Source of the DNA: Paenibacillus sp. FSL A5-0031
GTDB taxonomy: Bacteria > Bacillota > Bacilli > Paenibacillales > Paenibacillaceae
NCBI RefSeq assembly: GCF_001956295.1
Contig: NZ_MRTD01000009.1
Coordinates: forward strand, 124,001 to 188,000
DNA length: 64,000 bases
Direction: 5' to 3'
The first letter of the stretch is position 1, and each line of letters starts with the position of its first letter. The translations under genes and the position numbers were made by a program. The notes under the pieces were generated by a model that saw only the letters and a program-made list of their open reading frames with translations, had not been told where the DNA came from and did not search any database. Shown in pieces: positions 8,068 through 16,858 of this stretch.

Positions 8068-9732
8068 ATGAACAAGAAGCTTAAGCTCAAAAATGTATTG
8101 ATGCTGATGGTCGCAACGGTTCTAGTCTTTACGACCGCTTGCTCTTCAGGCGGCAACAAAAACAATGGCAAAGAAGAGGGTAATGGCGCTCCTGCTGAGC
8201 AAGTGAAGCTTACTCAGGACGATAAGGGCTGGGAAGTGGATAAAAGCCCGATTACGTTCGACTGGTACATCAACTTCTCTTGGTTCCCTAACAAATGGGG
8301 CGTAGATGCGACTTCGAAATATATTACTGAAAAAACTGGCGTTAACATTAACTTCATCGTTCCAGCCGGCAACGAAGCTGAGAAGATGAATACAATGATC
8401 GCTTCGGGCTCTTTGCCTGACTTTATTACACTAGGCTGGTACGAAGATGCGGTTAAGAAAATGATCGAAGGCGATCTAGTTCTTCCGCTGAACGAGCTTG
8501 CTGATCAATATGACCCTTACTTCTACAAAGTAACAGACCCTGCTAAGCTTTCTTGGTACAAACAAGAAAACGGCAATGTATACGGTTATCCGAACTCTTC
8601 CTCATCACCTAAGGACTATGAGAAATTCGGAGATAACATTACATCCACGCAAACCTTCCTTGTGCGCAAAGATATGTACGAAGCACTAGGCAAACCGGAT
8701 ATGCGTACGCCGGAAGGCTTCTTGAATGCACTTGAGGCTGCGAAAAAAATGTATCCTGATGTGAATGGCCAACCGCTTATTCCACTAGGCATGTATGATT
8801 TCAGCGACACAGGCAATGCGTCGCTTCAACATTATATTCAGAACTTCCTTGCTATTCCTTACGATAAAGATGGTCAGCTGTATGATCGCAATACAGATCC
8901 TGAATACGTAAAATGGCTGAAAACAATGCGTCAAGCGAACGAAGACGGCTTGTTGTCGAAAGATATCTTCATTGACAAGCGCCCGCAAATGGAAGAAAAA
9001 ATTGCACAAGGCCGTTATTTCGCAATGCTTTACTCTAGATCTGACCATGCAAACCAACAAAATGCACTATTTGCAAATGATCCGAACTCCATCTACATCG
9101 CTGTAGACGGTCCTGCTAATACTAACCTTGATCAGCCGACGCTTGCTGGTCCATCGATCTCAGGTTGGACAGTTACACTGATCTCCAAAGATGTGAAAGA
9201 CAAAGCACGCGCGATTCGTTTCCTAGACTATTTGATCTCGGAAGAAGGACAGCATGATACGTTCTTCGGTAAACAAGGCGTAACTTGGGATAACATTGAT
9301 GGCAAAGATCAGTTCTTGCCAGACGCATTGAATCTATTGAATACAGATCGTGGCGCTTTCGACAAGCAGCTTGGCGCATCCCACACGTTCTGGATGATGA
9401 TGGATACGAACCTAACGCCAATCTGGTCTCCGCCAGCTGTTGAGCCATTCAAGCAATTGGAAGATTGGACTCGCGGCAAGGCGAAGAGCTTGTCGGAATT
9501 CGACCAACTGAACCCAACAGGCACTTCAGCCGAAGGTATTATGAATACAAAGATAGATCAAGAGTTTGGTAAAGTATTGCCAAAACTGGTGCTTGCTAAA
9601 TCGGATGCAGAGTTCGATAAAATTTGGGGAGATTTCCTAAAGAAACGTGAGACTCTTGGATTCAGCAAAGTACAAGCCTACAAACAAAAGAAATACGAAG
9701 AAAATGTAGCGAAGTTGGACGCAGCCAAATAA
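8068..9732 (+). CDS. Extracellular sugar-binding lipoprotein of the LplB/YtcP importer
   Basis: 554 residues with a lipoprotein signal peptide (lipobox TTAC, lipidated Cys about residue 25) and a Gly/Asn/Glu tether. It belongs to the large (about 500-560 residues) LipO/YtcQ-type binding proteins that accompany LplB/YtcP permeases. Mature part starts with SPITFDWYINFSWFP and shows the two-lobed binding-protein pattern. AGAAGGGGAAG precedes the ATG. Context with GH5 and YesM/YesN suggests oligosaccharide uptake; the ligand cannot be read. Confidence 0.9.
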   Translation: MNKKLKLKNVLMLMVATVLVFTTACSSGGNKNNGKEEGNGAPAEQVKLTQDDKGWEVDKSPITFDWYINFSWFPNKWGVDATSKYITEKTGVNINFIVPAGNEAEKMNTMIASGSLPDFITLGWYEDAVKKMIEGDLVLPLNELADQYDPYFYKVTDPAKLSWYKQENGNVYGYPNSSSSPKDYEKFGDNITSTQTFLVRKDMYEALGKPDMRTPEGFLNALEAAKKMYPDVNGQPLIPLGMYDFSDTGNASLQHYIQNFLAIPYDKDGQLYDRNTDPEYVKWLKTMRQANEDGLLSKDIFIDKRPQMEEKIAQGRYFAMLYSRSDHANQQNALFANDPNSIYIAVDGPANTNLDQPTLAGPSISGWTVTLISKDVKDKARAIRFLDYLISEEGQHDTFFGKQGVTWDNIDGKDQFLPDALNLLNTDRGAFDKQLGASHTFWMMMDTNLTPIWSPPAVEPFKQLEDWTRGKAKSLSEFDQLNPTGTSAEGIMNTKIDQEFGKVLPKLVLAKSDAEFDKIWGDFLKKRETLGFSKVQAYKQKKYEENVAKLDAAK

Positions 9733-9761
9733 TATAATCATTTCTACCACTTAGGGGGAAG

Positions 9762-9811
9762 ACCCCAGCGAAAGGTACTCCAGAACCGGAAACGGTCTGG
9801 GGTGCTTTTTG
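9762..9811 (+). terminator. Hairpin terminator after the importer operon
   Basis: GACCCCAG pairs with CTGGGGT(G), with a partly structured interior, followed by a T5 tract. It separates the importer from the two-component genes. Confidence 0.65.
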
Positions 9812-9890
9812 TGCAATATAAGAATAGTTGGTTTTGCTTGATGGGGAAGTTAATCGATTGAATGAAATACAGAGCGGAAGTGAGAGCATT

Positions 9891-11804
9891 ATGGGCAGAA
9901 AATTTCGGTTACATCTTCAGTCTGCTACGAATTGGCTAGGGCATCGATCGATGCAAAGCCGCCTTGTGGCGGCTTATATCGTCATATTATTAATTCCTAG
10001 CATCGGCGTATCGAACTATCTCTTTAATCAGATTAGGGATAGTTATATTAACGATACCTTTAAGCAAAGCCAATACTTGCTTGAAATGGAGAAAGTGAAT
10101 GTTCTAAATCAGATTGAAGCTATGGAACGGGCTGCCCAGCTCACTTTATCGAAATCTGAAATTTTGGATTATATATCAAAGGATGAAGATCTTCCTGTTG
10201 AAGAGCTCCTCGACTTATATCGTGGCGCCCTTACCGACATGATCAACATTCAAATCAATAATCCGAATATTGCCCATCTTCGTTTGTTTGCAAACAATGA
10301 TCATATGTCCGAAGTTTGGCCGATTATTTTCCATGAACGCCGGATTCAGAAAGAGCCGTGGTACGCCAAGCTGGATCAATTGGAAGGGAAGGAAATGTGG
10401 ATATTCAAAGAGCGGGACCTGGACATTTTGCATCGTTACGTGACGGATGTTAACGATCAAATGCCGAAGGTTTCACTCCTGCGCGTCGTGAATTCCGGAA
10501 GCAAGCGTATTGGGATTATCCAAGTCGAAATGCTGCTGAAGCAGTTCTCGCCTAAAGCGTTTGCCAATATTAAGGATGACGGGTCGCAGATGATGCTTGC
10601 TGATGGCAGCGGAACTATTTTTATGGATGACAATCAACCGTTTGTCGGCAGTGATCCAGAGCTTCATCAAGCCATTTTGCAAGAGTTCCGGGAAATGAAT
10701 GAGCACGGGGTTAAAGAGAAGCGATTTTCTGTAAATAAGCATCCTTATTTGCTGGTCTCCACGCCCGTGGAACAAGTCAGTGCGCATATTCTTAATGTGG
10801 TGTCGTTAAAAAATGTTGATGAACGCGTATCCAAAGCCGAGAGACAAATCATCGCTGCTAATATTATTCTGATCGGTCTATTATCCTTCATTACGTATTT
10901 AATGAACTCCTTTATTCTTAAAAACCTGAGTCGTCTCACAGAGGCAATGAAGAAAGTAAGAAGAGGAGAAATGCCAACGGGGCTTCCTTTGGGCGGAGGC
11001 GGAGAAATAGGCGAGCTAGCGCATCATTTTAACAAATTAATTCATACCATTAATGAGTTAATTGCCCAGGGAGTTAAGAAGCAGGCGCTAACGAAAGAGG
11101 CGGAGCTGCGCACCCTGCACAGTCAGATCGACTCGCATTTTTTGTACAATACGCTCGAGAATATTAAGATGCTCGCAGAGATGGAAAACCAGCGGACGAT
11201 ATCCGATTCGCTTACCTCGCTTGGCGGTATGATGCGTTATAATTTCAAGTGGTCTGGCGAATATGTAAGCTTACAGGATGAGCTTCGCCATATTCAGAAT
11301 TATATTGCCGTCATGAATATTCGGTTCGACGAACCGATTCAGCTGGAGCTAAATATTCCACCGAAGCTGCTGGAGATTGAAGTGCTTAAGATGTCATTGC
11401 AGCCAATCGTAGAAAATGCAGTAAAACATGCATGGACGGGTGTGGAAGAGAGCACGAGCAAAATATTAATTGATGTTATTGAGGATGAGGAAGCAGGCAT
11501 TATCATCAGGCTGAGAGATAACGGCATGGGTATTAAAGCGGCCCGCTTGGAGCGGTTAAATGAAATGATTCACACCGATAATAGTAACGGGATTTCTTCA
11601 GAGAAAGAAGCTGGAAACGGAAAACAAGCGTTTGGAATCGGCCTGCGCAATGTTCATCAACGTATTCGGCTTTATTATGGCAAGCCATATGGATTACAGG
11701 TATATAGCAGAGAAGGGCAATTCACAGAAGTAGTCATTACCCTTCCTAAGGTACTGTTGATGGGAGGAAGTTCCGGATATGAGAACAATGCTGATCGTAG
11801 ATGA
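9891..11804 (+). CDS. Sensor histidine kinase, YesM type
   Basis: 637 residues from the ATG at 9891 (GGAAGTGAG upstream); a TTG at 9828 in frame would add 21 residues. Order: membrane segment about 25-46, extracytoplasmic dCache-like sensor to about 315, second membrane segment about 322-343, HAMP-like linker, His-kinase domain with SHFLYNTLENI (His about 416) and an ATPase domain with the N-box PIVENAVKHAW and GIGLRNVHQR. The residue before the phospho-His motif is Asp-Ser where most YesM proteins have Asn-Pro. It overlaps the YesN-like gene by 26 nt and probably senses the sugar handled by the upstream importer. Confidence 0.9.
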   Translation: MGRKFRLHLQSATNWLGHRSMQSRLVAAYIVILLIPSIGVSNYLFNQIRDSYINDTFKQSQYLLEMEKVNVLNQIEAMERAAQLTLSKSEILDYISKDEDLPVEELLDLYRGALTDMINIQINNPNIAHLRLFANNDHMSEVWPIIFHERRIQKEPWYAKLDQLEGKEMWIFKERDLDILHRYVTDVNDQMPKVSLLRVVNSGSKRIGIIQVEMLLKQFSPKAFANIKDDGSQMMLADGSGTIFMDDNQPFVGSDPELHQAILQEFREMNEHGVKEKRFSVNKHPYLLVSTPVEQVSAHILNVVSLKNVDERVSKAERQIIAANIILIGLLSFITYLMNSFILKNLSRLTEAMKKVRRGEMPTGLPLGGGGEIGELAHHFNKLIHTINELIAQGVKKQALTKEAELRTLHSQIDSHFLYNTLENIKMLAEMENQRTISDSLTSLGGMMRYNFKWSGEYVSLQDELRHIQNYIAVMNIRFDEPIQLELNIPPKLLEIEVLKMSLQPIVENAVKHAWTGVEESTSKILIDVIEDEEAGIIIRLRDNGMGIKAARLERLNEMIHTDNSNGISSEKEAGNGKQAFGIGLRNVHQRIRLYYGKPYGLQVYSREGQFTEVVITLPKVLLMGGSSGYENNADRR

Positions 11805-13377
11805 CGAGAAAAATATCCGATTAGGGCTCAAGACGATGATAGAGAGAGAGTTTCCACAATTATATCAGATTCGAATGGCGATACATGGAGAAGATGCGTT
11901 AGCACAATATCGCAGTGAACGGGCAGATATCGTAATTACAGATATTCGCATGCCCGTGATGGATGGCATTGAACTCATTAAGCGGCTTACTCAGGAACCT
12001 GCGCCGGTGCAGAAACCGATCTTTATTATTTTAAGCGGCTATGACGATTTCTCCTATGCGAAGGCTGCGATAGAATATCAGGTTAAAGATTACTTGCTCA
12101 AGCCGATTCGGCGGGACGAGCTGTTTGAATCACTCACAAAGAGCGAGACCACGCTGCAAGCGCAAGCTGAATTAGCTGAGCGGGTAGCGGTAAGCGATAC
12201 GTACCGCGAACAGCTGCGAATAAATAGTCTGAAGGAATGGTTTAGACAAGATGACCCTGCCTACGATTTTGCAAATGATCTGGAAGCTAAAGTCGGATTC
12301 GAACAGTTCACTAGACCATTTTCTGTTGCCGTCCTGAACTATAAATCGGAGAGCGGCGACTCCATGAACAAAGAAGAGTTCAAGCTGCTAGTGGAGAAAA
12401 TGATGCAGCCGATTAAGGGTGTACTGGATGTCTCGTTTCTAGATAGTGAATGCAAGCTTGTTCTGATCGGCAGCCCGCGCTTTCAGTTCGAAGAATTGTT
12501 TAGGCAGGCTGGCGGGAAGGAACTGGATGGACTGCGCATGGGGATAAGCGCAGAGGGGAATGAAATCGAAGATTTGTTTCATTGTTATAAGCAAGCTTCT
12601 GAGGCGCTTCAGTATTCATTCATGTATTCGAATTGCCGTCTGCTGCATCATGAAGACATTCGAGCGAAGCGGCAGTATTATCCGGTGCCAGAAGAAGAAA
12701 TTCGCAAGCTTGGCAACATGCTCGGAACTGATCGGGAACGGGAGGTTCAGGAGCTGCTGAAGCTGATTTTCCATACCGAGGATATACCGAATGTAGATAT
12801 TGGCTACTTAAAGCTGGTAGGCAAAATGATCAATGAGCAAGTTTTGGACGAAGTATTCCGTATTTACGGCGAAGAGTCGATCGAAGTATTGAAGCTGTAT
12901 CGTAAAGTGGGCAGTATGGATAATTTCCGCAGCTTTCACGATTATTATCGGAGCTTGGAGCTGCTGCTCTCAAGCGTGAACGACTATGTCAGAGGCATAC
13001 GCTCAGCTTACAGCGAGCATTCGGAGATTAAAGCAGCGGTTAACTATATGGAGGAAAACTATTATCGCCCGCTTAATATGGCTGTCGTGAGCAATTATGT
13101 TGGCCTTAATTACTCCTATTTCAGTGAAGCGTTTAAGGTTCATACGGGTGAGAATTTTGTATTGTTTCTAAAAAAAATTCGCATTCGCAAAAGCAAAGAG
13201 CTGCTGCTCGAAGGCAATCAGAAGATGCAGGAAATCGGCAGTGCCGTTGGCTTTGAGAACAGCAAGCAGTTTTCTCGTGTGTTTAAGGAGCTTGAGGGAA
13301 TATCGCCGCAGGAATATCGAATCAAGGTGAGATCAGATGCTGATCAGAGCAAAGAATCGGAAGAACATAGGGTTTAG
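11779..13377 (+). CDS. Response regulator with AraC DNA-binding domain, YesN type
   Basis: 532 residues. Receiver domain 1-125 with acidic VDDE (about 8-10), phospho-acceptor Asp 55 in ITDIRMPVMDG and LKPI lysine; a long central linker; and two AraC helix-turn-helix motifs at about 415-515 (YSYFSEAFKVHTGENF, VGFENSKQFSRVFKEL) ending with SPQEYR. GGAGG at 11763 supports the start. Translationally overlapped with its kinase. Such pairs usually activate the neighbouring sugar importer, and no operator can be assigned from one sequence. Confidence 0.9.
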   Translation: MRTMLIVDDEKNIRLGLKTMIEREFPQLYQIRMAIHGEDALAQYRSERADIVITDIRMPVMDGIELIKRLTQEPAPVQKPIFIILSGYDDFSYAKAAIEYQVKDYLLKPIRRDELFESLTKSETTLQAQAELAERVAVSDTYREQLRINSLKEWFRQDDPAYDFANDLEAKVGFEQFTRPFSVAVLNYKSESGDSMNKEEFKLLVEKMMQPIKGVLDVSFLDSECKLVLIGSPRFQFEELFRQAGGKELDGLRMGISAEGNEIEDLFHCYKQASEALQYSFMYSNCRLLHHEDIRAKRQYYPVPEEEIRKLGNMLGTDREREVQELLKLIFHTEDIPNVDIGYLKLVGKMINEQVLDEVFRIYGEESIEVLKLYRKVGSMDNFRSFHDYYRSLELLLSSVNDYVRGIRSAYSEHSEIKAAVNYMEENYYRPLNMAVVSNYVGLNYSYFSEAFKVHTGENFVLFLKKIRIRKSKELLLEGNQKMQEIGSAVGFENSKQFSRVFKELEGISPQEYRIKVRSDADQSKESEEHRV

Positions 13378-13381
13378 AGGA

Positions 13382-13410
13382 GAGGAGCTGCGGGCTCCTC
13401 TTTTTTTATT
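13382..13410 (+). terminator. Intrinsic terminator after the YesN-like gene
   Basis: GAGGAGC, loop TGCGG, GCTCCTC, then a T7 run. Confidence 0.85.
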
Positions 13411-13441
13411 TTCCTTAGTTAACCTCCGATTACGCTAACTT

Positions 13442-14527
13442 TCACTTTTCCATTGACTTTCCATATCTCACTAAAACATGCCAGAGTAATTTTAATTCTT
13501 GCAAAACTTCTGTGTAGGTTCCTCTATCGCTCCAATGATTTGGATTTCGTTTCAAGTCCATAGCTGCTGCGCCAATCATATTGACATCAATAAAATCACT
13601 TTGTGCAATTCTTTTGGCTAGTGAAGGCATCGAAGGACCTCTGAAATTGATAGGAACCTCATCCACTAAAAGGGTAAAGCCCCTATGCCAGTAAAGATCA
13701 ATGGAATACTTTAAACATAGCTGTTCTAAGATTCGTCCTGTATGCGTGCCCTTAAATGATGGATCGGCAACAAGCGTCTTAACGTCTTCTTTAAGAGAAA
13801 TGTCACCATGAACCTGAGCTTCGATATAGTGGTCCAGATTTCGATTAGGCTCTTTGTTTGAAGGATTTTGGAATGGTTTCTCAAGATTGACGAGCATATG
13901 GTCGATTAGCTTTCGAACCGTCAGATTGCTTTCACCAATGGCAAAATTATTAAAGAACGCATCCCTCATGAGAGCAGTTAAAATAAGGTCAAATTCCTTA
14001 TACGTCCCCTTTTCCTTAGGGTCTTGGTGAGAATCTAAATAAGTATAAGTGCAACGATGGGAGACCTCAGCGGATAAAAGAAAATAACATGATCCAAACC
14101 GTGGAGCAGGTCCATCGGGATGTAACATGACATTGAGTGCCCCATACTTGGGCCGTTCGCTATTGGTTGAGCCATTTATTTGGTACGCTCCGCCAAACAT
14201 TTTATTTTCCCAAAGGTCTCGTTCACCACCTGGAAATGCTGAAACACTTCCATTCGATAGGAAAGTCTCGAACTGGCTTTTATAAATCCCCTGCTCAAGC
14301 AGTGCTTCAGCGACGCTTTTCATGTTCGGATCTAGTCGATCAGGGTGAAAGTGCAGCGCAATACTTGCATGAGATTTTAGTTTAGTGATAGCATCTTCAA
14401 ATGTCTTCAGCTCGATGCTGGACATTTGAAGGATTTCCCTAATAGTTTGCTCCGCCTCATTTTTGCGGCTTTTTGCGTAATTTGTAATATACTCTTGAGC
14501 TAATTGCTGAGACCTCGATAATTCCAT
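13442..14527 (-). CDS. DUF3626 family protein
   Basis: 361 residues, soluble. It shows several blocks I associate with DUF3626: ALHFHPDR (about 56), GGERDLWENKMFGGAY (about 99), RPKYGALN (about 124) and PAPRFGSCYF (about 140). The first is His-rich and the central blocks resemble ADP-ribosyltransferase-like or toxin-like folds, but no activity is established to my knowledge. It is monocistronic and convergent with the two-component genes. Confidence 0.75.
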   Translation of the reverse strand: MELSRSQQLAQEYITNYAKSRKNEAEQTIREILQMSSIELKTFEDAITKLKSHASIALHFHPDRLDPNMKSVAEALLEQGIYKSQFETFLSNGSVSAFPGGERDLWENKMFGGAYQINGSTNSERPKYGALNVMLHPDGPAPRFGSCYFLLSAEVSHRCTYTYLDSHQDPKEKGTYKEFDLILTALMRDAFFNNFAIGESNLTVRKLIDHMLVNLEKPFQNPSNKEPNRNLDHYIEAQVHGDISLKEDVKTLVADPSFKGTHTGRILEQLCLKYSIDLYWHRGFTLLVDEVPINFRGPSMPSLAKRIAQSDFIDVNMIGAAAMDLKRNPNHWSDRGTYTEVLQELKLLWHVLVRYGKSMEK

Positions 14528-14623
14528 AGGCAGAAGAGTCCCTTCCCTTTTTTATAGAATCATAATACAGGATGGACAGTAAGGGAAATGCAGATAACGT
14601 TATTAAAAATACTTTATTTTTTT

Positions 14624-14651
14624 CTGACAATAGAAAGTTATCATGTATAAT
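14624..14651 (+). promoter_or_regulatory. Predicted sigma-A promoter
   Basis: CTGACA (14624-14629), 16-nt spacer, TATAAT (14646-14651). It can serve the small ORF at 14685 and the DUF6526 gene. Confidence 0.6.
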
Positions 14652-14684
14652 GATTTACATATGTTGTAAGTATTCAACGTCACC

Positions 14685-14873
14685 ATGTTTAATGATTCTA
14701 ATAGGAAGACTACATGGCAGAGGTGGGGTAGTAATGGTGTGAGTCACTCCGTTCAAGAAGTTTACGAAAAAAAGACGGCAGGCTTGAAGCAAACGACGGA
14801 ATCTGATCATGAAGTCGCTGTAAAAGCAGCAATTGTTGCTTTTGGCGTGATTCAGTTTTTCAAAAAAGAATGA
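14685..14873 (+). CDS. Possible 62-residue small protein
   Basis: Open frame starting about 27 nt after the expected transcription start of the promoter at 14624-14651 and ending 28 nt before the DUF6526 gene. There is no ribosome site before the ATG at 14685; an internal GTG preceded by GAGGTGGGG could also start it. The C-terminus AIVAFGVIQFFKKE is amphipathic. No homology recognised. It could equally be 5' leader sequence. Confidence 0.3.
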   Translation: MFNDSNRKTTWQRWGSNGVSHSVQEVYEKKTAGLKQTTESDHEVAVKAAIVAFGVIQFFKKE

Positions 14874-14901
14874 ATTAGACATTACATTGGGGGAAATCGT
14901 T

Positions 14902-15333
14902 ATGAGCAATGTGAAAACGCAAAGCTATGAGAACCATGGGCAATATGCACCTTTGTATCATTTTATACTGGCGCCCATTGCGCTTATCTTATTTATCGCG
15001 TCGATTGTTCATATATTTAAAGAGCAATTCAGCTTCTCTTCGCTATTAATTTTTGGTCTTGCTGTATGTGTAGTTCTCTTGGGTGCGGTTGTCCGTCAGT
15101 TCGCAACGAAGCTGCAGGATCGCAGCATTGTTCACGAGGAGAACTTTCGGCATTTCAGGCTTACAGGCAAACCATTGGATACAAGACTTAGCGTGCAGCA
15201 AATCATTGCTCTACGTTTTGCGGAGGATGATGATTTTCCTGCATTATGCGTGAAGGCAGTTGAAGCGGGAATGAATTCCGGGACGATCAAGAAATCGATT
15301 ACGAATTGGCGAGCGGATCATAACCGCGTTTAA
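14902..15333 (+). CDS. DUF6526 family membrane protein
   Basis: 143 residues from ATG 14902, set by GGGGGAA 14 to 8 nt upstream; a TTG at 14887 overlaps that ribosome site and is unlikely. The N-terminus QSYENHGQYAPLYHF is the family signature, followed by two membrane segments (about 20-42 and 48-66) and a cytosolic helical tail with LSVQQIIALRFAED. Function unknown. Confidence 0.75.
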   Translation: MSNVKTQSYENHGQYAPLYHFILAPIALILFIASIVHIFKEQFSFSSLLIFGLAVCVVLLGAVVRQFATKLQDRSIVHEENFRHFRLTGKPLDTRLSVQQIIALRFAEDDDFPALCVKAVEAGMNSGTIKKSITNWRADHNRV

Positions 15334-15353
15334 AAGCAGGACGATAACAAGGA

Positions 15354-15394
15354 AAGAGCAAGGATGGGTTGCAGCCGTCCTTGCTCTTTTTTTT
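15354..15394. terminator. Strong hairpin terminator between convergent genes
   Basis: AAGAGCAAGGA(T)GG pairs with CCGTCCTTGCTCTT across GTTGCAG, followed by a T8 run on +. It also serves the convergent DUF2306 gene. Confidence 0.85.
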
Positions 15395-15396
15395 GT

Positions 15397-16068
15397 TTAT
15401 ATCTTTGGATGTATGCCGGTCTCATGCGTCATGCCAATACGCTTTTTTCTACTCATTAGCATTTCAATAAACAGTAGATTTGGTACCCAGCAAATCCAAG
15501 CAATAACGAAAAACGATTCATTCGTATCGGTTATTTTCCAAATGCCAGCTGCGAGTGCAGTATACAAGCGGAGTGTAATTGCAGCGCAGGTAAGAGCATA
15601 GTTTCTCGCCATCCAGCGTCCATGCTCAGCCTTATTCCGGTGGACGATAATGCTTTTTAACGCGCGATAAAGGGAATACAGCCATAAAATAGATAAGGTG
15701 CCGAAGCCAACCTTAGCGATCAGCCCGCCGTTCGCGTAAAAAGCGAGATACAGGCCAGTGATGCCGCCAATTCCAATCATTGCAGCATAAATATAGCCGA
15801 TCGTGCGGTGTACTTTTGGCGAGCGATGCCGAAACCGCTTGATGAATTGAAACCAGCCGATTGCAATCGCTATTCCAGCAGAGACGGCATGGCCCCATAG
15901 AACGCTGTACCATAGGTCTGGCATGCTTCCTTTTTCTGTGACAAAGCCCTGCTCCTTAATGCCATCAGGTGATCCGTACAAAAACAAGGCGTATGCCCCA
16001 ACCACTAACGCCAAAAAAGCCAATAGTCCAAGCGACCATGAACGACCGGCACTTCCTCGTACACGCAT
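15397..16068 (-). CDS. DUF2306 family membrane protein
   Basis: 223 residues from the ATG at 16068, which has GGAGG at normal spacing on the minus strand; an upstream ATG at 16089 overlaps that site. Seven or so membrane segments, with conserved His residues in LWGHAVSAG (about 62), RSPKVHRTIGYIY (about 85) and AEHGRWMARNY (about 150) that resemble haem- or quinone-binding positions of cytochrome b561-like proteins. Function of the family is unproven. Monocistronic. Confidence 0.75.
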   Translation of the reverse strand: MRVRGSAGRSWSLGLLAFLALVVGAYALFLYGSPDGIKEQGFVTEKGSMPDLWYSVLWGHAVSAGIAIAIGWFQFIKRFRHRSPKVHRTIGYIYAAMIGIGGITGLYLAFYANGGLIAKVGFGTLSILWLYSLYRALKSIIVHRNKAEHGRWMARNYALTCAAITLRLYTALAAGIWKITDTNESFFVIAWICWVPNLLFIEMLMSRKKRIGMTHETGIHPKI

Positions 16069-16294
16069 CAGTTTACCTCCGAATTTCATCGTTATTTACT
16101 GTTAATGAAAATGTATCATTTAAGCTTATTCCGCCTCAAGCGGCTGGCGACGGAGCTGCGACTACGTCTTAAGTCTAATAGGTCGATCCGCTGCTAAAGA
16201 CCAAATTGCCTCAATTCCGACGGAGATGATGTTAACTTATAAATAGATTTTTATCTTAAATTTCAATTTGGCGATATTAGAGTTATTATAGTGT

Positions 16295-16324
16295 TTGTCA
16301 GATTTTATGAAGTTAAAGTATATT
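16295..16324 (+). promoter_or_regulatory. Predicted sigma-A promoter of the thioredoxin gene
   Basis: TTGTCA (16295-16300), 18-nt spacer, TATATT (16319-16324), about 85 nt before the start codon. No other feature seen in the 16069-16410 gap. Confidence 0.5.
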
Positions 16325-16410
16325 AAGATTCTCCATCAACAAAAACTGTGTGTTGCGTGTGGTGGTTATGTACCTATCAGGGAGAATTACATAAGAGGAG
16401 GGATATAGCA

Positions 16411-16731
16411 ATGGCTATCTTAAATTTAACGGACAACACGTACGATAAGTTGGTTTCTGAACAGGATGCCGTCTTGGTGGAATTTTGGGCGGAATGGTGT
16501 ACGCTCTGTAAACAAATGAAGCCGATTCTAGAGGAAATCGACCAAGCTTATGCAGGAAAAGTAACGGTGGCCATGGTGGATGTAGCGACGGAAACGAAGG
16601 TGACAGAGCAAATGGGAGTCATGAGTTTACCAGCTTTGTTTATTTACAAAAAGGGTGAGCTAGTCGGGAAAGTGACAGGATTTGTACCGAAAGAAACGTT
16701 AACGGGCGCCATCAATCAACTCATCCCATAG
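16411..16731 (+). CDS. Thioredoxin-like protein with WCTLC active site
   Basis: 106 residues, full thioredoxin length, from ATG 16411 preceded by GAGGAGGG. The fold markers are FWAEWCTLCK (Cys 30 and Cys 33), the cis-Pro in SLPALFIY (about 74) and KVTGF. The dipeptide between the cysteines is Thr-Leu rather than the Gly-Pro of housekeeping thioredoxin, so redox potential and partners may differ. It is a separate unit with its own promoter and terminator, next to the copper locus, and might help protect thiols under metal stress. Confidence 0.85.
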   Translation: MAILNLTDNTYDKLVSEQDAVLVEFWAEWCTLCKQMKPILEEIDQAYAGKVTVAMVDVATETKVTEQMGVMSLPALFIYKKGELVGKVTGFVPKETLTGAINQLIP

Positions 16732-16753
16732 TGGATTTAAATCAAATCAAGTC

Positions 16754-16783
16754 ACTGCTGATCTAAAGTCAGCAGTTTTTTTA
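16754..16783 (+). terminator. Intrinsic terminator after the thioredoxin gene
   Basis: ACTGCTGA, loop TCTAAAG, TCAGCAGT and a T7 run. Confidence 0.85.
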
Positions 16784-16795
16784 TGGAAATAGTTG

Positions 16796-16825
16796 TTGAC
16801 AATATAGGGTAGGGGGGTATACTAT
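16796..16825 (+). promoter_or_regulatory. Promoter with CsoR-type operator, ahead of the MFS gene
   Basis: TTGACA (16796-16801), 16-nt spacer, TATACT (16818-16823). The spacer and -10 form TAGGGTAGGGGGGTATACT (16805-16823), which matches the G-tract operators of CsoR copper sensors and shares TAGGGTnnGGGGGTATnnT with sites at 18362 and 18805. Confidence 0.75.
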
Positions 16826-16858
16826 ACGAATGTAAATCAAATCAAGGAGGAATACGAA

